The translations under genes were made by a program, and so were the position numbers. DNA of 6,214 bases from Actinomyces viscosus (GTDB taxonomy: Bacteria; Bacteroidota; Bacteroidia; Flavobacteriales_D; Crocinitomicaceae), in contig CALPVI020000115.1 in assembly GCA_943326975.2 (NCBI GenBank), positions 1 to 6,214 on the forward strand. The letters are read 5' to 3'. The first letter of the stretch is position 1. Every line of letters begins with the position of its first letter. The notes below the pieces were generated by a model that ran no database searches, was not told the DNA's origin, and was given only the letters and a program-made list of their open reading frames with translations. Positions 1 through 5,999 of the stretch are shown piece by piece.

Positions 1-1619
1 ACATCATTTGAAACAACAACTTGAGGGCCTGTAACTGTAATAATTTTAGAATCTGTACAAGAACCTGACGTATAATATAATACATGAGAGCCGATTCCAG
101 CTTGAGAAGGTGTAAAAACTCCAGCTGAAGTAATACCTGGACCTGACCACGATCCTCCCGAAGGACTATTCCCCAACATTGTAACGGGAGCTGCATCAAG
201 ACATACTGACTGATTAGCACCTGCATCAGCTCCTTGATTACCGTTAATCACAAAATCAAAGTCACATCCACAACCCGGGAAATTATCAACAACTATATAG
301 TATTGTTTATTAGCACTTAAATTTGCTGCAGGTATAACTACAGTGCTGGAAGAAGGAGTAGATCCAAAAGAAGTACAACCAACGCTACCCCATGTATCAT
401 TTGCTATAGTTGAAGTTCTATTAGCGCAATTTGCTCTACCATCAATACGTTCAAAAACTTCAAATTGTAAATTACCTCCATCCGTATAGGATGAAGTAGT
501 TACTATAACACATTTTGCATTGACAGAAATATTAATATCTTTCACAACACTTGGAGTAGTAAAAGTAAACCATACAGAATTATCAACTACCCCATTACAA
601 TTCCATTCACCTGTTGTACCATCAGCTATAGGGTCTAAATTTGAGTTTGGAGTTGCACCTTTAGTTGTAGAATAATATCTTCCACCAGGACACAAAACCG
701 TTGCTGTTGAGCAATTATCATTTACTACAGTTGAAACAGGTGCATAACTATTTACACATATTTGAAACGCACCAGTCCCCGTTGTATAGCCATCAACCAT
801 AATATAATACGTTGTACCTACAATTAAATTGTTAATATCAATTGAAGCTGTATTAGAAGTTGAAGTTGCTTGTGCGCAAGCATTAGATGTATATGTAGTT
901 GCTGTACAAGACGATAAAGAAAAAACCATAATTTGAGGCCTAACCAAACCTGTAGCACTCCCATTTACCTTGATAGAATTACTTGTTCCTGTCGCTGTAA
1001 ATTTAAAATAAACAGAATTAACAGTTTCTGAAGCTGAAAAACAAGAAGATGGTAAAGACGACATCAATGTTTCTGTGGTAGCACCAGTATTAGTATATGC
1101 ATCAATAGGAGAACAAAAATTATTTGTTTGTAAAGTTAAAGCATTACAAGGTTGATCGTTTGATGGTTGACTAGGGGAACTTATACATAATTGAAAAGTA
1201 CCTACCAAAGCATTTACCCCATCAACATAAACATAGTAATTTGTCCCAACTGTTAGGGAACTATAAGTCAAAGTTGCTGTTGCTGCAGCTGCTTTATTAC
1301 AAGCCAATTCTGTAAATGTTCCTGTACATCCAGAAGCATTTGATAATAATACTATTTGAGGATTAGTTAAAGTTCCGCCATTTACAGTTACTGTTGCAAC
1401 AGGACCAGTTGCTAAAAACTGAAACCACATTCCATTGTTAGTGCCTGTAGAAAAACAAGTTGGGGGATTTAACGTACCCGTTATACCTGTATTTGAATAT
1501 TGACCTACACTTGAACAATTATTCGCATTCACTAAAATAGCTGTAGAACAGTCATCTCCGGGAACGGCAAAAGATTTAAGTGAGATAAATAGTAAAAAAA
1601 AGAATATTAATTTTCTCAT
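1..1619 (-). CDS. Large secreted/surface repeat protein with Ig/PKD-like module, 3' end outside window (partial)
   Basis: The frame is open from the ATG at 1619 to the window edge (539 complete codons, no stop), so this is the N-terminal part of a longer protein. Residues 1-18 form a signal peptide (Met-Arg-Lys, then a Phe/Leu/Ile-rich core, ending Ser-Phe-Ala), with likely cleavage before VPGDDC. Three related domains follow at about 22-147, 154-290 and 300-460. Each starts with (N)D-x-x-C and has a W/Y-F-x-F-x-x-(T)-x strand; domains 1 and 2 also share PQI(V/M) and a GTxYYxxVDG...FQ(L/I)C ending. Residues 463-530 resemble an Ig/PKD-like module of Bacteroidota adhesins (ADAG-NQSVC, GGSWSGPGIT, AGVFTPSQAGIG, SGSCTDS). 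Composition is rich in Thr, Ser, Asn and paired Cys, fitting an exported beta-sandwich protein. Type IX secretion is inferred, because the sorting domain would be off-window. It starts 9 bases after the stop of the small secreted gene, so co-transcription is likely. Ligand and role (adhesion, gliding, polymer binding) cannot be read from this part. Confidence 0.88.
   Translation of the reverse strand, partial: MRKLIFFFLLFISLKSFAVPGDDCSTAILVNANNCSSVGQYSNTGITGTLNPPTCFSTGTNNGMWFQFLATGPVATVTVNGGTLTNPQIVLLSNASGCTGTFTELACNKAAAATATLTYSSLTVGTNYYVYVDGVNALVGTFQLCISSPSQPSNDQPCNALTLQTNNFCSPIDAYTNTGATTETLMSSLPSSCFSASETVNSVYFKFTATGTSNSIKVNGSATGLVRPQIMVFSLSSCTATTYTSNACAQATSTSNTASIDINNLIVGTTYYIMVDGYTTGTGAFQICVNSYAPVSTVVNDNCSTATVLCPGGRYYSTTKGATPNSNLDPIADGTTGEWNCNGVVDNSVWFTFTTPSVVKDINISVNAKCVIVTTSSYTDGGNLQFEVFERIDGRANCANRTSTIANDTWGSVGCTSFGSTPSSSTVVIPAANLSANKQYYIVVDNFPGCGCDFDFVINGNQGADAGANQSVCLDAAPVTMLGNSPSGGSWSGPGITSAGVFTPSQAGIGSHVLYYTSGSCTDSKIITVTGPQVVVSND
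240..1556 (-). repeat. Three diverged tandem domain repeats inside the surface protein
   Basis: The repeats are seen at protein level, not as exact DNA repeats. Repeat 1 is residues 22-147 (1556-1179), repeat 2 residues 154-290 (1160-750) and repeat 3 residues 300-460 (722-240). Repeats 1 and 2 align along their whole length: NTG(I/A)T, a CF pair, (W/Y)FxF-x-ATG, VNG, PQI, an alanine-cysteine pair (AC), the VGTxYYxxVDG turn and FQxC. Repeat 3 shares the DNCSTA start, NSVWFTF and YYIVVDNFPGC, but has an insertion of about 30 residues with extra cysteines. The fold resembles the beta-sandwich domains (pre-peptidase C-terminal-like) common in secreted Bacteroidota proteins; that assignment is inference. 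Confidence 0.75.
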
Positions 1620-1628
1620 GACTCTAAG

Positions 1629-2027
1629 TTATTTAGGTATTTCATTTAAAGTTACACCAATACCTATATTCAAAAGTAATTTGATTGATTTTAGATTTTG
1701 ATTTACTTCTTCGTCCTTTTTAGAATTATAAACACTTTCATTAATTGTATAATTCTTTGATTTCATTTCTTCAAAAGAAAGTAGACTAATTTCTGGTCCA
1801 TTTTGAATTTGAATTACTCTTTTTGATTTTGCATTTCTAAAATTATCATAATCAAAATTTAAAATCATAGATTTATCATTATCGTTTAATTTATTAAACT
1901 CTTCATTTGAAATCAATATTCCTTTTTTTTCAAAACTTGAATATTCAATCTCATTTGTTTGAGAGAATAAATAAAAATTCGACGAGAAAAAAATCATCAA
2001 AAAAAATATTCTATAAAAATTTTTCAT
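1629..2027 (-). CDS. Small secreted protein of unknown function
   Basis: I do not recognise this 132-residue protein. Residues 1-23 look like a signal peptide: Met-Lys-Asn, a Phe/Leu/Ile core, then YLFSQ before TNEIEYSS, an ending common for flavobacterial exported proteins. There is no lipoprotein cysteine. The mature part, about 109 residues, is hydrophilic and rich in Lys, Asn, Glu and Ser. It has no cysteine, one recognisable stretch QIQNGPEISLLSFEEM (about 74-89) and a short hydrophobic segment near the C-terminus (LLLNIGIGVTL). It is the first gene of a likely two-gene unit: the large repeat protein begins 9 bases after its stop, and a TAnnTTTG promoter lies 44 bases upstream of its ATG. 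Being periplasmic or outside the cell is inferred from the signal peptide; a partner role for the repeat protein is only a guess. Confidence 0.75.
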   Translation of the reverse strand: MKNFYRIFFLMIFFSSNFYLFSQTNEIEYSSFEKKGILISNEEFNKLNDNDKSMILNFDYDNFRNAKSKRVIQIQNGPEISLLSFEEMKSKNYTINESVYNSKKDEEVNQNLKSIKLLLNIGIGVTLNEIPK

Positions 2028-2070
2028 AATAAATTAATTAACTGAAATAATTCAAAATTTAATTTGCAAT

Positions 2071-2100
2071 CAAAAATAAGTAGAATTACAAAATAAACAA
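2071..2100 (-). promoter_or_regulatory. Bacteroidota-type promoter for the secreted-protein unit
   Basis: Read on the minus strand, TTG (2100-2098) is followed after 19 bases by TATTTTTG (2078-2071). This fits the -33 TTG / -7 TAnnTTTG pattern of Bacteroidota housekeeping sigma factors. Transcription would start near 2064, giving a leader of about 37 bases before the ATG at 2027. The leader is A/T-only near the start codon, with no Shine-Dalgarno sequence. Confidence 0.6.
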
Positions 2101-2156
2101 TAAAGCTTTTATATTAGAAAAGACTTAAATAAAATAAATTGGTTGCCTATAAAAGT

Positions 2157-2184
2157 AAAAAAGTCATCCCAAAGAATGACTTTT
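2157..2184 (-). terminator. Intrinsic terminator downstream of pdhB
   Basis: Arms AAAAGTCAT (2159-2167) and ATGACTTTT (2176-2184) form a 9-bp stem around an 8-base loop. On the minus strand the second arm runs into six T residues and then a T-rich stretch. It starts about 20 bases after the pdhB stop and separates pdhB from the secreted-protein genes. On the plus strand the T run is short, so it probably acts only in the minus direction. Confidence 0.8.
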
Positions 2185-2204
2185 CAATAAAAAAATAATT
2201 TTTA

Positions 2205-3182
2205 CTATCTATATAAAGTAGATTTTACAGCTTTTACAACTCTATCCACATTAGGTAAAGCTTCGTCAATTAATGTTGGAGAAAAAGCAAAAGGTGTATC
2301 TGACTGCGTAACTCTCATTACTGGCGCATCTAAATAATCGAAAGCGTATCTTTGTAAATGATAAGCAATTTCTGAAGAAATAGACGCTAAAGGCCAAGAC
2401 TCTTCAACAACCACACAACGATTTGTTTTCTTAACAGATTCTACAACTGCAGGATAATCTATTGGTCTAACAGTTCTCAAATCAATAACTTCAGAAGAAA
2501 TACCTTCTTTCTCTAAAACTTCAGCAGCTTCTAAAGCAACTTTGATAATTTTACCAAAAGAAACAATTGTAACGTCACTTCCTTTCTTTCTTATATTAGC
2601 TACTCCAATTGGAATAATGTATTCTCCTTCTGGAATTTCACCTTTATCTCCATACATTTTCTCAGATTCCAAGAATACTACAGGGTCATTATCTCTAATA
2701 GCAGCCTTTAACAATCCTTTTGCATCGTAAGGAGTAGAAGGTGTTATAACTTTTAAACCTGGCACATGCGCATAAAAAGCTTCAAAACTTTGAGAGTGTG
2801 TTGCTCCTAATTGTCCAGCAGTACCATTACCGCCTCTAAAAACGATTGGACAAGAATATTGACCACCTGACATCTGCAACATTTTCGCAGCACTATTTAT
2901 GATTTGATCAGCAGCTAAAATCGCAAAATTCCATGTCATAAACTCAACAATAGGTCTCAAACCATTCATTGAAGCTCCAACCGCAATACCTGCGAAACCT
3001 AACTCTGCAATAGGTGTATCTATAACTCTTTTTGCACCAAATTCATCCAACATCCCTTGAGATACTTTGTAAGCTCCATTATATTCTGCAACTTCTTCTC
3101 CCATTAATAAAACGTTTTCATCACGACGCATTTCTTCTGACATCGCTTCTCTTAGTGCTTCTCTAAATTGTACCGTTTTCAT
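2205..3182 (-). CDS. pdhB: Pyruvate dehydrogenase complex E1 component, beta subunit
   Basis: This 325-residue protein is full length for the family. With the alpha subunit it forms the cytoplasmic thiamine-diphosphate-dependent E1 enzyme, which decarboxylates pyruvate and transfers the acetyl group to the lipoyl arm of E2 to give acetyl-CoA. Visible family marks are MGEEVAEYNGAYKVSQG near residues 27-43, RVIDTPIAELGFAGIAVGA (52-70) with the glutamate (E60) that activates the cofactor, the RGGNG...GATHSQSFEAFYAHVPGLKV block with the conserved active-site histidine H129, and the transketolase C-terminal domain from about 200 (SDVTIVSFGK, IDLRTVRPID, VVEESWP, SDTPFAFSP). The alpha-subunit gene is not in the window, so the subunits are encoded apart, as is usual in Flavobacteria to my knowledge. 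The ATG at 3182 is preferred because the family N-terminus (KTVQFREALREAM) begins right there. A branched-chain 2-oxoacid dehydrogenase beta subunit is the main alternative. Confidence 0.93.
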   Translation of the reverse strand: MKTVQFREALREAMSEEMRRDENVLLMGEEVAEYNGAYKVSQGMLDEFGAKRVIDTPIAELGFAGIAVGASMNGLRPIVEFMTWNFAILAADQIINSAAKMLQMSGGQYSCPIVFRGGNGTAGQLGATHSQSFEAFYAHVPGLKVITPSTPYDAKGLLKAAIRDNDPVVFLESEKMYGDKGEIPEGEYIIPIGVANIRKKGSDVTIVSFGKIIKVALEAAEVLEKEGISSEVIDLRTVRPIDYPAVVESVKKTNRCVVVEESWPLASISSEIAYHLQRYAFDYLDAPVMRVTQSDTPFAFSPTLIDEALPNVDRVVKAVKSTLYR

Positions 3183-3216
3183 TTATTATATTTTAGACCT
3201 ATTAAAAATAGATTCG

Positions 3217-3224
3217 CAAATGTA
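3217..3224 (-). promoter_or_regulatory. Putative -7 element of pdhB promoter
   Basis: The minus strand reads TACATTTG, an exact match to TAnnTTTG, ending 34 bases before the ATG of pdhB and followed by CG. Upstream there is only an imperfect -33 candidate (TTCTG, about 22 bases away). A start near 3210 would give a leader of about 28 bases. Confidence 0.5.
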
Positions 3225-3408
3225 AGAAAAAATGAAATATTTATTACAGAATTAATAAAATCTATCAAAGAACTTAAATAACTAATAATACATGAAAATT
3301 AAAACACTAGTAACAACATGTAATCAACTTAAAAACAAACTATTAATTGTAAATTATTAAAAGGAAAAAAACATCTATTTTTACTTTTTAAAATCGAAAG
3401 TAAAATAG

Positions 3409-3416
3409 TATCTTTG
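3409..3416 (+). promoter_or_regulatory. Putative distal -7 element upstream of etfB
   Basis: TATCTTTG matches TAnnTTTG exactly. No TTG is present at the expected -33 distance, where the sequence is T-rich (ACTTTTTA). If used, the leader to etfB would be about 70 bases. Confidence 0.45.
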
Positions 3417-3455
3417 AAAATAATTTATAAATGAAACGAAATAAATGAATTTTGT

Positions 3456-3463
3456 TAAATTTG
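3456..3463 (+). promoter_or_regulatory. Putative proximal -7 element upstream of etfB
   Basis: TAAATTTG followed by CA matches the flavobacterial -7 pattern, 31 bases before the etfB ATG. A good -33 TTG is absent. Initiation near 3470 would leave a leader of about 25 bases. This and the element at 3409 are either tandem promoters or one real and one chance match. Confidence 0.45.
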
Positions 3464-3494
3464 CAATTAACTTAAAATAAGAAAATCAAATAGC

Positions 3495-4235
3495 ATGAAA
3501 ATACTTGTTTGTATCAGTAAGTCTCCAGACACAACTTCAAAAATTGCGTTTACAGAAGGTAATACAAAATTTGATGAAAATGGTGTTCAATACATTGTAA
3601 ACCCTTATGATGAATGGTATGCATTAGTTAGAGCGTTAGAATTAAAAGAAACATTAGGTGGTAATGTAACCATCATTACAGTTGGAAATACTGCTGATGA
3701 AGCAATCATCAGAAAAGCATTAGCTATTGGCGCAGATGACGCTGTTAGAATTGATGCTGATCCTAAAGATGCCTATTTTACTGCTTCTCAAATTGCAAAA
3801 TATGCAAAAGAAAATGCATTCGATATTGTTTTAACAGGAAAAGAAACAATCAATTATAATGGATCCCAAGTTGGAGGTATGATTGCTGAAGAATTAGATT
3901 TACCTTTTATTTCTTTAGCCACAAAATTAGATCTAAACGGAAATAAAGCAACTTTAGAAAGAGAAATAGTAGGTGGTGTTCAAGTTGTTGAAGTTGAAAC
4001 TCCTTTTGTTGCTTCTTGCGCTAAAGGTATGGCTGAACAAAGAATTCCAAATATGAGAGGAATTATGGCTGCAAGAACAAAACCTCTTACTATTGTTCCT
4101 GTTTCAAGCCCAGAAGAATTCACTACTTACACTTCATATTCTACTCCAGACGCAAAAACGGCTTGTAAAATGATAAATCCTGATAACATGGACGAATTAG
4201 TTTCTTTGTTACACAATGAAGCAAAAGTAATTTAA
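3495..4235 (+). CDS. etfB: Electron transfer flavoprotein, beta subunit
   Basis: This 246-residue protein has the usual family length. EtfB binds AMP and pairs with EtfA to form the soluble FAD-containing carrier that takes electrons from acyl-CoA and other dehydrogenases and hands them to ETF:quinone oxidoreductase. Visible marks are the KILVCISKSPDT N-terminus, the NPYDEWYALVRALELKE block (36-52), VTIITVG with RKALAIGADDAVRI (73-86), the GKETINYNGSQVGGM nucleotide-binding loop (115-129), and VETPFVASC...RIPNMRGIMAARTKP (167-197), which corresponds to the EtfB signature and recognition loop. The loop differs from the classical I-D-D-D-x-N-Q form: it reads I-N-Y-N-G-S-Q. The etfA gene follows after 20 bases in the same direction, so the two are almost certainly one operon. 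Confidence 0.94.
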   Translation: MKILVCISKSPDTTSKIAFTEGNTKFDENGVQYIVNPYDEWYALVRALELKETLGGNVTIITVGNTADEAIIRKALAIGADDAVRIDADPKDAYFTASQIAKYAKENAFDIVLTGKETINYNGSQVGGMIAEELDLPFISLATKLDLNGNKATLEREIVGGVQVVEVETPFVASCAKGMAEQRIPNMRGIMAARTKPLTIVPVSSPEEFTTYTSYSTPDAKTACKMINPDNMDELVSLLHNEAKVI

Positions 4236-4255
4236 TCATATCTAAAAAGAAGAAA

Positions 4256-5206
4256 ATGTCTACAATCGTATATATATCTAGTAATAATGGTTTAGGTAAA
4301 AGTGCTTTTGAAGCTGTTACCTATGCAAAAAAAATGGGTGAAGAAGTAATTGTTGTAACAGTTGGAAATGCAGAAGCTTCTAAATTAGCTGAATTAGGTG
4401 AATATGGAGCTACAAAAGTATTAGTTGACAGAAATGCAAGTACTGATAATGACCAACAAATTACTAAAGTTATAGCAACTGCAGTAGAAACAACAAATGC
4501 AACAAAAGTTGTTTTCTCACATGACATTATTGCAAAAGCTGTTGCTCCTCGCTTATCTGTAAGATTAAAAGCTGGTTTAGTAGCTGGAGCAATTAGTTTA
4601 CCTTCTACTGATGGAGGTTTTTCTTGTAAAGTAAATGTATTTTCAGGAAAAGCTTTTGGAACTGTAAATGTTAATACTGAGAAAAAAATAATTTCTTTAT
4701 TACCTAATAGTATTCAACCTGAAAATATTGGAGGAACTGTTTCAGTAGAAGAATTCAATGGTAATGCAGGAGAGTCAAGAGTTAAAGTTTTAGAGACTAA
4801 AAAACCTGAAGGTGAAATTCCTTTACCAGAGGCTGAATTAGTGGTTTCTGCAGGACGAGGTTTAAAAGGACCTGAGAATTGGGGGATTATTGAAGATTTA
4901 GCAAAAGAATTAGGTGCCGCTACAGCTTGTTCTCGTCCAGTAGCTGACATTGGATGGAGACCTCATCATGAACACGTAGGACAAACAGGCGTAGCTATTC
5001 GTCCTAATTTATACATAGCAGTTGGAATTTCTGGTGCTATTCAACACTTAGCGGGGGTAAATGGATCCAAAGTTATTGTTGCTATTAATACAGATTCTGA
5101 AGCACCATTTTTCAAAGCAGCAGATTACGGAATCGTTGGAGATGCATTTGAAGTTGTGCCCAAATTAACTGAAGCATTAAAAAAATTCCACGCTTCAAAT
5201 AACTAA
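4256..5206 (+). CDS. etfA: Electron transfer flavoprotein, alpha subunit
   Basis: This 316-residue protein has the normal family length. It carries the redox-active FAD of the ETF heterodimer. The N-terminal domain (about 1-185) has the Rossmann-like fold shared with EtfB (TIVYISSNNGLGKSAFEAVTYAKK, VTVG). The C-terminal FAD domain is clear: VSAGRGLKGPENWGIIEDLA (197-216), SRPVADIGW (226-234), VGQTG (241-245), and the EtfA signature PNLYIAVGISGAIQHLAG followed by VIVAINTD (250-280), ending with ADYGIVGDAFEVVPKL. The A-rich leader AAAAAGAAGAAA before the ATG is a weak ribosome contact at most. A terminator hairpin about 40 bases after the stop closes the etfBA unit. No frameshift or missing motif is seen. 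Confidence 0.95.
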   Translation: MSTIVYISSNNGLGKSAFEAVTYAKKMGEEVIVVTVGNAEASKLAELGEYGATKVLVDRNASTDNDQQITKVIATAVETTNATKVVFSHDIIAKAVAPRLSVRLKAGLVAGAISLPSTDGGFSCKVNVFSGKAFGTVNVNTEKKIISLLPNSIQPENIGGTVSVEEFNGNAGESRVKVLETKKPEGEIPLPEAELVVSAGRGLKGPENWGIIEDLAKELGAATACSRPVADIGWRPHHEHVGQTGVAIRPNLYIAVGISGAIQHLAGVNGSKVIVAINTDSEAPFFKAADYGIVGDAFEVVPKLTEALKKFHASNN

Positions 5207-5245
5207 TTATCGATATAAAATATTAATTTTATCACAATATTTCTT

Positions 5246-5269
5246 TAGGGAAGCATTATTGCTTCCCTA
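5246..5269 (+). terminator. Hairpin terminator after etfBA
   Basis: TAGGGAAGCA (5246-5255) pairs perfectly with TGCTTCCCTA (5260-5269) around a 4-base TTAT loop, giving a 10-bp stem. The downstream tract is only partly T (TTTATTTC), so termination may be incomplete and some transcripts may continue into the nuclease-family gene, for which I see no clear promoter. A weaker AT-only palindrome (ATAAAAT/ATTTTAT, 5215-5232) lies just before it. Confidence 0.75.
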
Positions 5270-5301
5270 TTTATTTCATAAACAACCGTTTATTCGAAGA
5301 T

Positions 5302-5895
5302 ATGGACAAAGTAAAACTAGAAATTGTTGGTCTATCTTATAGTCAAACTCAATCAGGTGCTTATGCTTTAGTTTTAGCTGAGGTAGGAGGAAAAAGAAGA
5401 CTTCCAATTATCATTGGAGGATTTGAAGCTCAAGCTATAGCTATTGAACTTGAAAAAATGACACCTACGAGACCTTTGACTCATGACTTATTTAAAAGTT
5501 TTGCTGCTTCTTTTGACATAAACGTAAAGGAAGTTCTTATTTACAATCTTGTTGAAGGGATTTTTTACTCTAAACTTATTTGTGAAAAAGATGGATTAAC
5601 TACCGAAATTGATGCTAGGACATCTGATGCGATTGCTATTGGTGTTAGATTTAATTGCCCTGTCTTTACATTTGAAAGTATATTGTCTAGTGCAGGAATA
5701 CTTTTAGATGAGAATTCATTAGAAAATGAATTTGGAATTGAGGAAGATGAGATAGACATTGAAGAAGAAAAAGAACCTTCAATTAACAACTTATCAATTG
5801 CAGAATTAGAAGAACAATTGAATAGTGCATTAGAAAATGAAGATTACGAATTAGCTTCTAAATTAAGAGATGAGATTAATAAAAGAACTTCTTAA
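5302..5895 (+). CDS. Bifunctional nuclease family (DUF151) protein with C-terminal UVR motif
   Basis: This is a 197-residue cytoplasmic protein. Residues about 3-130 match the bifunctional nuclease domain (DUF151): VGLSYSQTQSGAYALVL, RRLPIIIGGFEAQAIAIELE (32-51), the TRPLTHDLF block (56-64), and DARTSDAIAIGVRFNCPVF (104-122). Plant and some bacterial members have reported DNase/RNase activity; for Bacteroidota members the role is not established. An acidic Glu/Asp/Ile-rich linker (139-158) leads to a UVR-like motif at about 166-194 (AELEEQLNSALENEDYELASKLRDEI), the short helical hairpin found in UvrB, UvrC and McsA that mediates protein contacts. The ATG at 5302 is chosen because the domain starts directly after it. 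It lies 95 bases after etfA with a terminator between, and has its own strong terminator. A role in nucleic-acid metabolism is inferred from the domains only. Confidence 0.9.
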   Translation: MDKVKLEIVGLSYSQTQSGAYALVLAEVGGKRRLPIIIGGFEAQAIAIELEKMTPTRPLTHDLFKSFAASFDINVKEVLIYNLVEGIFYSKLICEKDGLTTEIDARTSDAIAIGVRFNCPVFTFESILSSAGILLDENSLENEFGIEEDEIDIEEEKEPSINNLSIAELEEQLNSALENEDYELASKLRDEINKRTS

Positions 5896-5915
5896 AATAG
5901 TTAAATTAATACCTG

Positions 5916-5949
5916 AGCCGAACTAAATAATTTTATGTTCGGCTTTTTT
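5916..5949 (+). terminator. Strong intrinsic terminator after the DUF151-UVR gene
   Basis: AGCCGAAC (5916-5923) pairs with GTTCGGCT (5937-5944) to form an 8-bp GC-rich stem with a 13-base AT-rich loop, followed at once by a run of T (5944-5949). It lies 20 bases after the stop codon and insulates fabD. Confidence 0.9.
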
Positions 5950-5950
5950 A

Positions 5951-5981
5951 TTGGATTGATTTTAAAGAATCATTAACTTCG
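5951..5981 (+). promoter_or_regulatory. Putative promoter of fabD
   Basis: TTG (5951-5953) is followed after 20 bases by TAACTTCG (5974-5981) and then CA. This matches the -33 TTG / -7 TAnnTTTG pattern with one change in the -7 element (C for T). It lies directly after the upstream terminator. A start near 5988 would give a very short leader of about 12 bases. Confidence 0.5.
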
Positions 5982-5999
5982 CAAATAAATTATACAACA

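Larger units (their letters stand above)
3183..3494. other. Divergent intergenic region between pdhB and etfB
   Basis: These 312 bases are very AT-rich and lie between two genes read outward. I see -7-type elements for pdhB near its left end and two for etfB in its right third. The middle (about 3240-3400) shows only poly-A/T-rich sequence and a 22-codon open frame without coding support. I find no riboswitch, tRNA-like fold or strong hairpin. Confidence 0.7.

Noticed and set aside
1..1619. Tandem DNA repeats or a CRISPR-like array in the repeat-protein gene
   Set aside because: The repetition exists only at amino-acid level with strongly diverged DNA. There are no identical repeat units or regular spacers.
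2542..2730. Plus-strand open frame opposite pdhB
   Set aside because: It is antisense to a conserved enzyme region, and its composition is that of a reverse-complement shadow.
3292..3360. A 22-codon plus-strand open frame starting MKIKTLVTTC in the pdhB-etfB gap
   Set aside because: It is very short and made of AT-rich sequence expected by chance. It has no promoter at a fitting distance and no recognisable motif.
4321..4950. Open frames on the minus strand opposite etfA (4321-4527 and 4714-4950)
   Set aside because: They lie wholly inside a well-supported gene and are shadows of its codon usage, with no plausible start context or protein features.
5215..5232. AT-only palindrome ATAAAAT/ATTTTAT after etfA as an operator
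   Set aside because: Such palindromes are frequent in AT-rich gaps, and it sits downstream of a gene next to a clear terminator. It is noted only as a possible helper of termination.
5565..5789. Minus-strand Ser-rich open frame opposite the DUF151-UVR gene
   Set aside because: The Ser richness is the complement of the Glu/Asp/Ile codons in the acidic linker, so it is not an independent gene.
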